Shown in pieces: positions 49,112-56,930 of a stretch of 56,930 nt of DNA. The DNA is taken from contig DDEQ01000022.1 in the NCBI GenBank assembly GCA_002336105.1, forward strand, positions 1 through 56,930, in the 5' to 3' direction. Position numbers and translations under genes: made by a program. Under the pieces are notes generated by a model that made no database searches, was not told the origin of the DNA, and saw only the letters and a program-made list of their open reading frames with translations. The number at the start of each line of letters is the position of its first letter. Position 1 is the first letter of the stretch. The DNA comes from Chthonomonas sp. UBA1950. GTDB lineage: Bacteria > Armatimonadota > Fimbriimonadia > Fimbriimonadales > Fimbriimonadaceae.

Positions 49112-49509
49112 CGGACTAAACCCAGTTCTTCCTTCGCCTGTTCCGGCGTAATCTCGCCCTTCTCGAGCTGTTCCAAAATCTTCCGCTTCTTGTCTGCCGA
49201 CTTTTCCTTCTTCGGACTTGTCTCCTTTGCCGGAGTGAGTTCAAGCGCGTCAAGAAGTGCATCCAGTCGAGAGCGAATGGTTGGATAGCTCAACTCAAGC
49301 TCTTCTTCCATTCGGCTAATCATTCCGCGACACCGTAAGAAGGTCTCCAAGAATAACTGTTGATCACTGTCCAAACGAGCGTACCGAGGGATCTCAAATC
49401 GTCCACGAATCACGATGCCGCTGTCATCGTTGGCTAGTTCGCTCACGTAGAGTTCCCCCCCACCGACCGGATCACGGTCTGGAATTTTGTGGAGTTTCTC
49501 TTTTCCCAT
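49108..49509 (-). CDS. DUF2089 protein without the zinc-ribbon cysteines
   Basis: A 133-residue regulator-like protein. The core phrase of DUF2089 is clear: GRFEIPRYARLDSDQQLFLETFLRCRGMISRMEEELELSYPTIRSRLDALLDAL, of which RSRLDALL is the recognition-helix region. The N-terminal part, which in the family normally carries a CPxC zinc ribbon, reads GGGELYVSELANDDSGI and has no Cys pairs. The C-terminal end is Lys/Glu rich with an additional short helix (LEKGEITPEQAKEEL). The start at Met4 of the open frame (ATG 49507-49509) is chosen; a GTG 3 codons earlier is possible. Coupled to the DUF4097 gene by a 4-bp overlap. Confidence 0.82.
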   Translation of the reverse strand: MGKEKLHKIPDRDPVGGGELYVSELANDDSGIVIRGRFEIPRYARLDSDQQLFLETFLRCRGMISRMEEELELSYPTIRSRLDALLDALELTPAKETSPKKEKSADKKRKILEQLEKGEITPEQAKEELGLVR

Positions 49510-49600
49510 CGAGTGCACTATACAATAATTCAGATAAAGAAAAGGGAAAGTCCTGAAGATTCCTTAGGTCCATTTTAGGAAATCAAAAAACAGATAGCCC

Positions 49601-51622
49601 TCACGGATCAACGTTTGGCTTGCTATCGGGTTTGCTTTCGTCACTCTGTTTCAGAGCCGTTTCCTTTGCCTTTTCAACCGCAGCCCTTATATCAGATGGC
49701 AGCTCTGTCAAGGCCGTTTTTTCGGGAAACAAGACCTCGGCGGCATCAAGAGTCATCGGAATATTTCCTGGCTGAAGCATCACCACGATCTGGTAGTTTC
49801 GCTCAGTGCCAAGCTTGAACCGATCCTTTGCCGAGTACCAAGCAGCGGAACGTTCCCAATACGAGTTCCCTTTCCCAAGTCCGCGTCCAAAATCTGCGGG
49901 AGCAAATGAGCTCGGCTTGTCCGTTGGGTCTTTCGAATTCCAAGCTTGAAATACGGTGCTCTCGTCAATTCTCAGTTGTAGTGTTGCCCCGTCGATTCCG
50001 TTCGGCAATAGCTCGGTTGGATCGCCTTTGACATCAAGTCCAGACCTCCAAAAAACGCACCGATGAATGAGACTTTTAGCTTCGTTTGGAATAGAACTCA
50101 GGTTGATGGTACGCCCCTCTCTCAGGTTCTGACGATTTGCCGGCGAAAGCGAACCCCAAAGCCACAGTGTCTCTTCGCTCATCATCAATCCCAAGGGCGA
50201 GTGGGGACCATTAGAAGGAAACTGAACCCGCAGCAAATCACCCCACCAATTGATAAATGGATATCGAGAGGTGCTGCCTGCCACGATTTCTGAGGCGACA
50301 TCAAATGTCAAACCGCCTGCTTTGGCACAGCTACGTAACCACTGTCTGCCCTTGTATCTTGAGATTCGCTCGGATTCATCATCAGAGTAGGTCACGACGA
50401 ATCCGTCATTTAATCGTTTGATAATCGACGATTCATGCAAGACCTGGGACGGCGTCGGCAAATGCACTGGGCTCCCCGTCAAACGATAAACATAGGAAGT
50501 TATTTCCGGTACCGTTCCTACTAAGTTTTGGTGAAGCCTTCTTGCCGCGGCAAGATACTGTGCAGCCATGTCCCACTGAGTAGGCTCCCACTTAACCGGG
50601 TCAAGCGCGCGTTCAGTCCACAAAGGCAGAATCTGCGTCTGTCGGAGACGCATCTCTGGCGTCACATTTCTCGAATCATCCAAGCTGGCATAAGCGAGGC
50701 GAGCGTCCTGAACCTCCTGCGGAAGTTGGATTGGTTCTTCTTTTGTGGCCAAGGGATTCTTGTCTCGTTCGTCAGACCGAGCTTTCATTCGGACAGAGTC
50801 GTCGTTCATCCGCACAAAACCCGAATCAATGACCTTTCCTGATTGCTCGAGACCGTCAAAACTAACGTTGTAGCTAGCTGTCGTTTCCCATCGAACGATT
50901 TTCATTCTAACTCGGGCGAGTTCGGAAGTAGGCTGAGTGAGCTTAAGTTCGCTTTTGTATTTGGCTAATATTTGGCCAACCGCGCCAGAGAATCGAACTT
51001 GCATTTGCGTCGGTTGGTCGGAAAAGACCCTTACTTCATCGTTTTGCATTGCAAACAATTCTTTGGGATCCATCGAAAGCAGGATAGCCGCACAGGCTCG
51101 CCAGGCTGGTTCCTGCTCAACTGAGGTTGATGCGACAAACATTCCAGAATAGTCGTTGTTCTCCTCCGCCTTTTTTCTGCGAGCTTCTTCGAGTGCTTTT
51201 TGACGTTTCGTCTGTTGAACAAACTCAGCGGTCAATTCATTTGGTTGCTCGGCAAGTCGATTCTTGACATAGACAAGAGAATTCAAAAGCCGCTTCCACT
51301 CTCGGCGATCCTTCTCAGCCCTTCTCTTCTGCTTTTCGTGTTGATCGGGAACCAAAAGCAGTGAACCGTCGGATTGTGTTTCCCACTTGGCAACTAGAGA
51401 CTGCGCGATGTGCTCAAGAGTAGGCCCAATCGGCGCTTGCTCAAGATGAATAAGCAAGACTTCGTCTGCCAAAACCGGCTTAGCCTTAAGCTGGATACCC
51501 GTGGCTTTCGAAAGCTTGTCAAGGGCAATGGGTAAGGGCGTCGAACTAAACTCGACCGTCAAACTCGCTTGTGCAACCGCAATTAACGCGACAAGAACCA
51601 CTATACGGAGACGGAGTTCCAA
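49601..51622 (-). CDS. Exported protein with secretin/TonB short N-terminal-like domain
   Basis: A 673-residue protein with a signal peptide (MELRLRIVVLVALIAVAQAS). The first domain, about 20-95, reads LTVEFSSTPLPIALDKLSKATGIQLKAKP, which matches the STN domain found in secretins, TonB receptors and FecR-type systems. A charged coiled-coil-like region (EKQKRRAEKDRREWKRLL, QTKRQKALEEARRKKAEENN) follows at about 95-160, and the large remaining part is a mixed alpha/beta region that I do not recognise. It may be a periplasmic scaffold or signal transducer. The gene is divergent from an ECF sigma factor gene, an arrangement that could link the two. Confidence 0.6.
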   Translation of the reverse strand: MELRLRIVVLVALIAVAQASLTVEFSSTPLPIALDKLSKATGIQLKAKPVLADEVLLIHLEQAPIGPTLEHIAQSLVAKWETQSDGSLLLVPDQHEKQKRRAEKDRREWKRLLNSLVYVKNRLAEQPNELTAEFVQQTKRQKALEEARRKKAEENNDYSGMFVASTSVEQEPAWRACAAILLSMDPKELFAMQNDEVRVFSDQPTQMQVRFSGAVGQILAKYKSELKLTQPTSELARVRMKIVRWETTASYNVSFDGLEQSGKVIDSGFVRMNDDSVRMKARSDERDKNPLATKEEPIQLPQEVQDARLAYASLDDSRNVTPEMRLRQTQILPLWTERALDPVKWEPTQWDMAAQYLAAARRLHQNLVGTVPEITSYVYRLTGSPVHLPTPSQVLHESSIIKRLNDGFVVTYSDDESERISRYKGRQWLRSCAKAGGLTFDVASEIVAGSTSRYPFINWWGDLLRVQFPSNGPHSPLGLMMSEETLWLWGSLSPANRQNLREGRTINLSSIPNEAKSLIHRCVFWRSGLDVKGDPTELLPNGIDGATLQLRIDESTVFQAWNSKDPTDKPSSFAPADFGRGLGKGNSYWERSAAWYSAKDRFKLGTERNYQIVVMLQPGNIPMTLDAAEVLFPEKTALTELPSDIRAAVEKAKETALKQSDESKPDSKPNVDP

Positions 51623-51934
51623 GCGCTTTTTGCATCACTATTTCGGACAGGACGTCCTTTTCATAGGATGAATGGGCATTTATTAACATTTCTGATGCAG
51701 AAATGATCATTTTGCTGAACATATTTGTTTCGGGAACGTTTGCATAAACAACAACTGTTATGTTTTCAACTCGTAGATAAAAATGAAAGGAAGGTGAATA
51801 GTGGTTTGGACACCACCTAGGAGGCCCAAACCGAGAACTATCCTGATTTCAGATTTGTCTTATGTGTATATCTCGGTTAACTTAGCAATTGAACAAAAGT
51901 GTTCATTTGTAAGTCAGTTGAGGAGGAGAGCAAT
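51623..51934. other. Divergent promoter region before the sigma factor gene
   Basis: 312 bases between the STN-like gene and the sigma gene. It carries GGGAAC at 51732-51737, resembling an ECF -35 box, but no matching -10 at the normal spacing. A hairpin with 7-bp arms (ggtttgg ... ccaaacc, about 51803-51832) lies in the leader, and a strong AGGAGGAG ribosome site (51921-51928) precedes the start. Confidence 0.45.
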
Positions 51935-52558
51935 ATGGCACAGAACACAGCGATTTTCGCCCCACAAAATGAAGATCAGTTCGCTGATCTAATGGGACAA
52001 ACCTACCGGAAGGTCTTTAGCATGGCTTACCGACTCGCTGGTAATCGTTCAGACGCCGAAGATCTTACGCAAGATGCGTTTTACCGTGCTTATCGATCAT
52101 TTTCCGATTTCGAAGGTGATCGACCGTTCGAAAACTGGATCTTCCGTATCGTCACTCGCCTGTACTTGGACCTTCTCAGAAATCGTCGAAGACGAGTCAA
52201 GACGCTAAGCTACGATAACCCGCTCAATGTCTCGACAACTGACGACGTCGTTTATTTTGAAAAAGCCGATGATTCACCAAACGCTGAAGATTCCATCGTC
52301 AGTGGTTCTTTCAGTGAAGAGTTACAGACCGTCCTTAACTCGCTCTCACCAGAGCAGAGGATGCTCGTTACTCTTGCCGACATCGAGGAGATGCCCTACA
52401 AAGAGATCGCTGAGATCATGAACAAGCCAATCGGGACCGTTCGGTCACGATTACACCGAACACATAAAATCATGAGATCACGACTAGAGCAGCTTCGAAA
52501 GGATGGATCAGTCAAGGTAAAGAGACGACCACGACTCCAACTCGTTCCAGCCAAATAA
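51935..52558 (+). CDS. ECF-type RNA polymerase sigma factor
   Basis: A 207-residue sigma-70-family factor. Region 2 is seen in YRKVFSMAYRLAGNRSDAEDLTQDAFYRAYRSFSDFEGDRPFENWIFRIVTRLYLDLLRNRRRR, and region 4 in LSPEQRMLVTLADIEEMPYKEIAEIMNKPIGTVRSRLHR. A basic tail (VKVKRRPRLQLVPAK) is added at the end. The start is the ATG at 51935, with AGGAGGAG 6 bases upstream; the open frame to 51899 is not preferred. A terminator follows directly, so it is monocistronic and no anti-sigma gene is adjacent. Its divergent neighbour is an exported STN-like protein. Confidence 0.92.
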   Translation: MAQNTAIFAPQNEDQFADLMGQTYRKVFSMAYRLAGNRSDAEDLTQDAFYRAYRSFSDFEGDRPFENWIFRIVTRLYLDLLRNRRRRVKTLSYDNPLNVSTTDDVVYFEKADDSPNAEDSIVSGSFSEELQTVLNSLSPEQRMLVTLADIEEMPYKEIAEIMNKPIGTVRSRLHRTHKIMRSRLEQLRKDGSVKVKRRPRLQLVPAK

Positions 52559-52575
52559 GCCACAAAAGTCGAAGG

Positions 52576-52609
52576 AAAGTCCCTCTGATCAATCAGAGGG
52601 ACTTTTTTA
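52576..52609 (+). terminator. Intrinsic terminator after the sigma factor gene
   Basis: A near-perfect stem built from aaagtccctctgat and atcagagggacttt, followed by TTTTTT. The loop is very small unless the innermost pairs open. It isolates the sigma gene from the transporter operon. Confidence 0.88.
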
Positions 52610-52645
52610 TTGTCAGCAGCGATCCTCACTGGTATAGTCGCGGGT

Positions 52646-53665
52646 ATGCATCACAAGTCGATTCTGGCCATGGCTGCCATCGCCACGATAAGCGTATTAA
52701 GCGGTTGCAATAGCGGTTCAACAGGCTCTGAAGCCGCAAAACCGAGCACCGATTCTGCCAAATCCACGTTCAAAGTTGCCCTATTAACTCCCGGAAAAGT
52801 GAGTGACGCAGGTTGGAACGCGCTCGCCTACGATGGACTTCAAGCGATTCAAAAGGAGCTTGGCGCCGAGGTTGCCAACCAGGAAGCAGCCGGCCCCGAC
52901 AAGATCAAAGATGCCATGCGAGCCTACGCCCAGAAAGGTTTTAACCTTGTGATTGGTCACGGTTTTGAATACAACGAAGTCGGAATCAAGGTCGCAACAG
53001 ACTTCCCAAACACTGTTTTTGTCAGTTCTTCGGGTCCAAACTCATCAAAAAATGCTGGAGCTTTTCGGTTCTACCTTGAACAGGGTTGTTACCTTGCCGG
53101 AATGCTCGCCGCAAAGGTAAGTAAAACGGGAGCCGTCGGATCTGTGGCTGTTCAAAACTATCCCAGCATCGTTTCGACTCTCAAGGCTTTTGAAGCTGGT
53201 GCTAAGGCGGCTAATCCAAAGATCAAGATTATCCCGACCTCCTATTTTGGAGCTGAAGGGGACATTGCAAAGGCAAAACAGTCCACCGAACAAGTGATTG
53301 CCGCTGGCGCAGACGTCATCATCCATCAAGCCAACGACGCAGCACAGGGTGTCTTCGATGCTTGCAAGGAAAAAGGCGTCGTGGGTCTCGGCACAAACGC
53401 AGATCAAAACGCTAACTCGAGTGGCATAGTCCTTGCCAGTGCGACGATCGTTGCTCGCCCTGCCTTTGTCGAATTGGCTAAGCAAGTTCAAGCAGGCAAA
53501 TATGTTGGTTCGGTTCAACTGTTCGATATGAGCAAAGGTGCAATCGACTTCGTCATTAACCCAACTTTAGCTAAGACGTTGCCCGCCGATGTCATCAAGC
53601 TAATCGACGAAACAAAAGAGAAGATCAAGTCTGGAAAGCTGATCGTGCCGAAAGACAACTTCTAG
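52646..53665 (+). CDS. BMP-family solute-binding lipoprotein (nucleoside-type ABC transporter)
   Basis: A 339-residue lipoprotein of the Bmp/PnrA/Med family, which binds purine nucleosides in several bacteria. The start is the ATG at 52646, giving MHHKSILAMAAIATISVLSGC with lipid Cys at residue 21. Family blocks: KVALLTPGKVSDAGWNALAYDGLQ (binding-site opening), IGHGFEYNEVGIKVATDFPN, GCYLAGMLAAKVSKTGAVG, FEAGAKAANPKIKI, ADVIIHQANDAAQGVFDACKEKGV and IDFVINPTLAKTLP. It leads an operon with the ATPase and two permeases. Confidence 0.9.
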   Translation: MHHKSILAMAAIATISVLSGCNSGSTGSEAAKPSTDSAKSTFKVALLTPGKVSDAGWNALAYDGLQAIQKELGAEVANQEAAGPDKIKDAMRAYAQKGFNLVIGHGFEYNEVGIKVATDFPNTVFVSSSGPNSSKNAGAFRFYLEQGCYLAGMLAAKVSKTGAVGSVAVQNYPSIVSTLKAFEAGAKAANPKIKIIPTSYFGAEGDIAKAKQSTEQVIAAGADVIIHQANDAAQGVFDACKEKGVVGLGTNADQNANSSGIVLASATIVARPAFVELAKQVQAGKYVGSVQLFDMSKGAIDFVINPTLAKTLPADVIKLIDETKEKIKSGKLIVPKDNF

Positions 53666-53698
53666 ATCGCGTAGACTCAAGGTGTGTAGGTTCACACG

Positions 53699-55132
53699 AT
53701 GCTTGAAGTAACGTCCGTCAGCAAATCCTATGGCCATGTCCATGCGCTGACGGACGTTTCTATTTCTTTTGCACCCGGTGAGGTCCACGCTGTATTGGGT
53801 GAAAACGGGGCAGGCAAAAGCACCCTCATGGGCATTTTATGCGGATTCATCAAGCCAGATGCCGGGACAATCTCCTACGACGACCAGCAAATTCCACTTG
53901 GACTTCCTCAACAATGTCGTCAACTTGGAATTGAACTCATCCATCAGCACTTCACGTTAGTCCCAAACTTCACAGTCGTCGAAAACCTGGCTTTAGCAAG
54001 GCTTCCCTCACTTTGGTCTTGCGCCAAAGACACTGGAATAGCCAATCGGGCTCTGAAGATTGCATCTGATCTAGGTTGGGAGATAAATCCGACGGCCGTA
54101 ACGGGTGATCTAGCTGTAGGTGTTCAACAAAGGATTGAGATCCTAAAGGCTCTCTCCGGACAGGCTCGCGTTTTGGTCTTCGATGAACCAACAGCCGTCC
54201 TCGCACCTTCGGAGGTTGACGACCTACTACGCGTTCTGCGGCAACTGAAGACGGAGGGAAAAACGGTCATTTTGATCGCCCACAAGCTGAGCGAGGTCAT
54301 GGCAATTGCTGACCGTGTCTCGGTGCTCCGGCGCGGCAAGCTGGTTCAGACAGCTTCTATCTCTGAAGTGACTCCCTCACTGCTTGCGACCTGGATGGTT
54401 GGTGAGATGCCAACATTTGTCGAGAACAAGCCATCCCTAGTCTCCGATGGAATTGTTGTTCATGACCTTTCAGTCAAGGGCGATCAGGGCATTTTGGCGG
54501 TAAGGGGCGTTTCATTTGAAGCGCCAGCCGGACAGATATTGGGTATCGGCGGCGTCGATGGGAATGGACAAGTCGAACTTGCAGAAGCACTGGTTGGAAT
54601 CAGAGAATCGAGACAGGGTGCCATAAAGTTCAACAAGTTGGAGCCCTCGATTGCTTACATTCCTCAGGATCGTCAACTCGATGGTTTGGCTCTCGACATG
54701 TCGGTCAGCGATAACATGCTGATAGGGGGGCTTCATCAGTCGAGACTCAGATCGGGCATCTTTTTTAGGCCGAAGACTATCGTTTCGTGGGCAAAGGCTC
54801 TCATTGATAGGTTTGAGATTCGGGCGGAGTCCCCGGCTCAGCCAGTTCGTTCGTTGAGCGGTGGAAACCAGCAGAAGGTTGTCGTGAGCAGGAATTTGGA
54901 TCAGCTTCCCGATGTTCTCATCGCCTGCAACCCCACCCGGGGTCTGGATGTTCGGGCAACGGATTATGTCCATCGGAAAATATTGGAGGTAAGAAATGCG
55001 GGAAAGGTCGTCGTTCTGTTTTCAACTGATCTTGATGAACTAGCCGCTCTGAGTGACAAGACCCTGTTCATGAGTCGAGGTCAGCTACTTACAGAAAACA
55101 CCGCAGAAGCGCTTGTTGGAGGCTCAAATTGA
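53699..55132 (+). CDS. Nucleoside-type ABC transporter ATP-binding protein, two NBDs
   Basis: A 477-residue double-ATPase of the RbsA/YufO type. The first nucleotide-binding half has Walker A GENGAGKST at about 34-42, the Q-loop, a relaxed signature (AVGVQQRIEI) and Walker B LVFDEPTAVL. The second half has a degenerate Walker A (GVDGNGQVEL, no GKS), the signature LSGGNQQK and a modified Walker B (IACNPTRGLDV); this asymmetry is normal for the family. The start of the next gene (TTG) overlaps its stop. It energises uptake through the two downstream permeases. Confidence 0.92.
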   Translation: MLEVTSVSKSYGHVHALTDVSISFAPGEVHAVLGENGAGKSTLMGILCGFIKPDAGTISYDDQQIPLGLPQQCRQLGIELIHQHFTLVPNFTVVENLALARLPSLWSCAKDTGIANRALKIASDLGWEINPTAVTGDLAVGVQQRIEILKALSGQARVLVFDEPTAVLAPSEVDDLLRVLRQLKTEGKTVILIAHKLSEVMAIADRVSVLRRGKLVQTASISEVTPSLLATWMVGEMPTFVENKPSLVSDGIVVHDLSVKGDQGILAVRGVSFEAPAGQILGIGGVDGNGQVELAEALVGIRESRQGAIKFNKLEPSIAYIPQDRQLDGLALDMSVSDNMLIGGLHQSRLRSGIFFRPKTIVSWAKALIDRFEIRAESPAQPVRSLSGGNQQKVVVSRNLDQLPDVLIACNPTRGLDVRATDYVHRKILEVRNAGKVVVLFSTDLDELAALSDKTLFMSRGQLLTENTAEALVGGSN

Positions 55133-56145
55133 GACTCCTCAAGATGGCAATTGGGCTATTGCTCGTTCTCGTTCTCACTCTGTTCGTGTTTAGGCTTCCC
55201 GTTTTCGAAAGCCTGAAACTTTTGTGGGGCGGGGCCTTTGGCGATTCATTTGCTTTGTCGCGAACAGCGGTCAAGGCGACTCCGCTCATCTTGTGCGCCG
55301 TGGGTATGGTCGTTGCCTGGCGAGCCGGGATGTACAACATTGGCGGTGAAGGTCAATTTGTCATGGGCGGTTTGCTCGCTGCGGTGGTCGCGAAGAGCTT
55401 TCCTGCCGATACTCACCTTCCAGGCTTACTCGTTGCTCTCATCCTTCTCTCCGCTAGCATCATCGGTGGCGGTCTTTGGGGTTGGTTTGCTGGATGGTTG
55501 CAGGTCAAACGTGGTGTTCAAGTCGTCATCAGCACGATTCTGCTGAACTTCATTGCCCTCCAGATTTTGGGGTATCTCATCAGCGGACCGCTTCAAGAAG
55601 CCAAGCATCAACTTCCCCTAACCGATACTCTTCCAGATGCCTGGATGCTGCCGAAGCTAACGCGACAGCTTGATCTTCACTTAGGAATGGTTCTTTGCCT
55701 GGTGATCACAGTCGTCGTCTATCTGTTCCTGTATCTGACACGCACAGGTTTCAAGATGCGCGTCGTTGGAAATAATCCATTCGTTGCTCGTTCCAACAAG
55801 ATTTCGACTAACTTTTCGCAACTCTTGGCTATGTTGATTAGCGGCGGTTTATGTGGCCTTGCTGGCGGCATCGAATATGTTGGACTTTCCGGGCAAATCG
55901 GTTCTGGGTTTAGTCAGAACTGGGGTTTTCTTGGCATCCCGGTAGCGCTTTTAAGCGGATTGCATCCTCTCGCCGTCATCCCAAGTGGTCTCTATTTTGG
56001 AGCGCTGTTTGCAGGATCAGAAAATCTCGCACGGTTCACTCCTGCAGGGACAACTCTCATCTACATCATCCAGGGCGCGGCAGTCTTCGGTTTCGTCTTA
56101 CTGCGTTCCTACGAGAAACCCAAGCCGGTAGGAGAGCCAACATGA
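55129..56145 (+). CDS. ABC transporter permease (YufP-like)
   Basis: A 338-residue inner-membrane protein of the branched-chain/nucleoside permease family (BPD_transp_2). About eight to nine hydrophobic segments are seen. Family marks are AWRAGMYNIGGEGQFVMGGLLAA (the N-I-G-G-E-G-Q motif) and GNNPFVARSNKISTN in the docking loop. The start is TTG at 55129, overlapping the ATPase stop by four bases. It overlaps the following permease start by 4 bases (ATGA) as well. Confidence 0.9.
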   Translation: MRLLKMAIGLLLVLVLTLFVFRLPVFESLKLLWGGAFGDSFALSRTAVKATPLILCAVGMVVAWRAGMYNIGGEGQFVMGGLLAAVVAKSFPADTHLPGLLVALILLSASIIGGGLWGWFAGWLQVKRGVQVVISTILLNFIALQILGYLISGPLQEAKHQLPLTDTLPDAWMLPKLTRQLDLHLGMVLCLVITVVVYLFLYLTRTGFKMRVVGNNPFVARSNKISTNFSQLLAMLISGGLCGLAGGIEYVGLSGQIGSGFSQNWGFLGIPVALLSGLHPLAVIPSGLYFGALFAGSENLARFTPAGTTLIYIIQGAAVFGFVLLRSYEKPKPVGEPT

Positions 56146-56930
56146 GCATCTTCTCAACCGCCCTACAAAGCGTGCCATATGCCGTTCCGGTAGCTTTGGC
56201 AGCAATCGGAGAAACCGTTTGCCAATCTGGCGGAATCATCAACATCGGTTTAGAAGGAACGATGCTGTCGGGGGCGTTCTTCGGGATGTATGGCGCATTT
56301 GTCACACATAACCCATGGCTAGGCGTTCTTGCTGGAATCGTTGCAGGCGTCCTCTGTAGCCTTCTTTTCGGCTGGCTGACGATCTATCGAAAGGCAGATC
56401 AGGTGGTTGTGGGGACCGCCATTAACCTCGGATGTATGGGCCTAACCGGGACCTTGTTCCGAAGTCAATTTGGGCAAAGCGGGCAACTTCTATCAGTGCC
56501 GCGACTTCCTTCGCTCATCGGTGTTGACCCTGGCTTGATGTTTTTGCTTGCGTCTGTTCCGTTGTTGTGGTTTGGGTTGCGAAAGACGGGTTGGGGTTTG
56601 GCTTTGCGCAGTGCAGGCGAATACCCAAAGAGCACAGAAGCCGCAGGATTCTCGGTGTCGAATCTACGACTTTCGGGGACGATCATTGGCGGCATTTACG
56701 GTGCTTTAGGTGGTGTTGCGCTATCGCTAGTCATCGCAGGTTCGTTCGCTGAAAACATGACTGCTGGACGAGGTTTTGTCGCCATCGCCATAGTCACTTT
56801 TGGCCGATGGAAACCTCTTTGGGTGTTTGCCGCAGCACTTTTCATCGGCTACGCCGAGAGTCTGCAATTCCAATTTCAGACTCTCGGAACGCGCGTTCCT
56901 TATCAATTGTTTATTGCACTTCCCTATGTT
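56142..56930 (+). CDS. ABC transporter permease (YufQ-like), partial at right edge
   Basis: At least 263 codons run without a stop to the end of the window. The product starts MSIFSTALQSVPYAVPVALAA and contains SGGIINIGLEGTMLSGAFFG, the N-I-G-x-E-G motif that pairs with the YufP-type permease, then LRSAGEYPKSTEAAGFSV (docking loop) and several hydrophobic segments. The full gene is usually about 300 codons, so some 40 codons lie outside. Its ATG overlaps the previous stop. Confidence 0.9.
   Translation, partial: MSIFSTALQSVPYAVPVALAAIGETVCQSGGIINIGLEGTMLSGAFFGMYGAFVTHNPWLGVLAGIVAGVLCSLLFGWLTIYRKADQVVVGTAINLGCMGLTGTLFRSQFGQSGQLLSVPRLPSLIGVDPGLMFLLASVPLLWFGLRKTGWGLALRSAGEYPKSTEAAGFSVSNLRLSGTIIGGIYGALGGVALSLVIAGSFAENMTAGRGFVAIAIVTFGRWKPLWVFAAALFIGYAESLQFQFQTLGTRVPYQLFIALPYV

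Noticed and set aside
51733..51760. GGAAC followed by GTTA as an ECF promoter for the sigma gene
   Set aside because: The 19-base spacing is longer than the 15-17 of this class, so it is not claimed as a promoter.
54400..55132. Degenerate second ATPase half of the BMP transporter ATPase
   Set aside because: Loss of GKS and a changed Walker B are normal for this RbsA/YufO-type family and not a defect.
1..56930. tRNA, rRNA, CRISPR arrays, insertion sequences, integrase or phage modules
   Set aside because: None found by eye: no tRNA-like cloverleaf with expected conserved bases, no regular short repeats with spacers, no transposase or integrase frame.

Overview
The window looks like chromosomal DNA of a member of the Armatimonadota, most likely the Fimbriimonadia. 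This is inferred from content, not from a database search. Three secreted proteins start with a type IV prepilin leader that runs into the phrase FPVFAQAK, which is very characteristic of that phylum. Two proteins end in a PEP-CTERM sorting tail. Genes are densely packed, with many 4-bp ATGA overlaps, frequent TTG/GTG starts and several tail-to-tail overlaps. I saw no rRNA, tRNA, CRISPR array, insertion sequence or phage block.

Layout. 1-258: a patch of short palindromic repeats. 259-10289: general genes: a sugar-type oxidoreductase with FabG, a small regulator, an SRAP protein with an altered active site, an orphan peptide-binding lipoprotein, an SGNH hydrolase with leucyl/phenylalanyl-tRNA-protein transferase, a HAD-like pseudoenzyme, an aldo/keto reductase, and an Lrp regulator coupled to an RluA-type pseudouridine synthase. 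10618-13961: a single-domain globin followed by a 955-residue BTAD/NB-ARC/TPR (SARP-like) regulator, probably one operon. 14195-17188: a 997-residue beta-strand-repeat surface protein with a PEP-CTERM tail.

17493-43493 is rich in plant-polysaccharide genes: a glucuronoyl esterase (CE15) and alpha-glucuronidase (GH67) cassette, a GH94 phosphorylase, a DUF4838 protein, a five-gene arabinan operon (GH43, solute-binding protein, two permeases, GH51), and a second GH51 gene divergent from an ArsR-type regulator that carries a large fused domain. Between these lie threonine aldolase, a YprB-like nuclease, an orphan CXXXY-type CcmE, three pseudopilins and a PEP-CTERM protein.

43539-52558 holds MtnA with an ASCH protein, a hydrolase, a DUF4198/DUF3386-like exported protein with a possible metal-type operator, an EVE protein, a DUF2089-DUF4097 pair, a large STN-like exported protein and an ECF sigma factor. 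52646 to the right edge is a BMP-type (nucleoside) ABC transporter whose last permease is cut by the window.

How the genes fit together: the arabinan and glucuronoxylan genes form a hemicellulose side-chain programme. An exported esterase would uncouple glucuronate from lignin, an ABC importer would bring in oligosaccharides, and apparently cytoplasmic GH43, GH51, GH67 and GH94 enzymes would finish them. The importer lacks its own ATPase and probably shares one encoded elsewhere. No single block is clearly an unprecedented system. The strongest leads are the globin/SARP pair with its upstream palindrome, the fused ArsR/GH51 regulator locus with repeated boxes, the CXXXY CcmE standing alone, the SRAP protein without its active-site histidine, and the DUF4198-like gene behind two tandem operator-like boxes.
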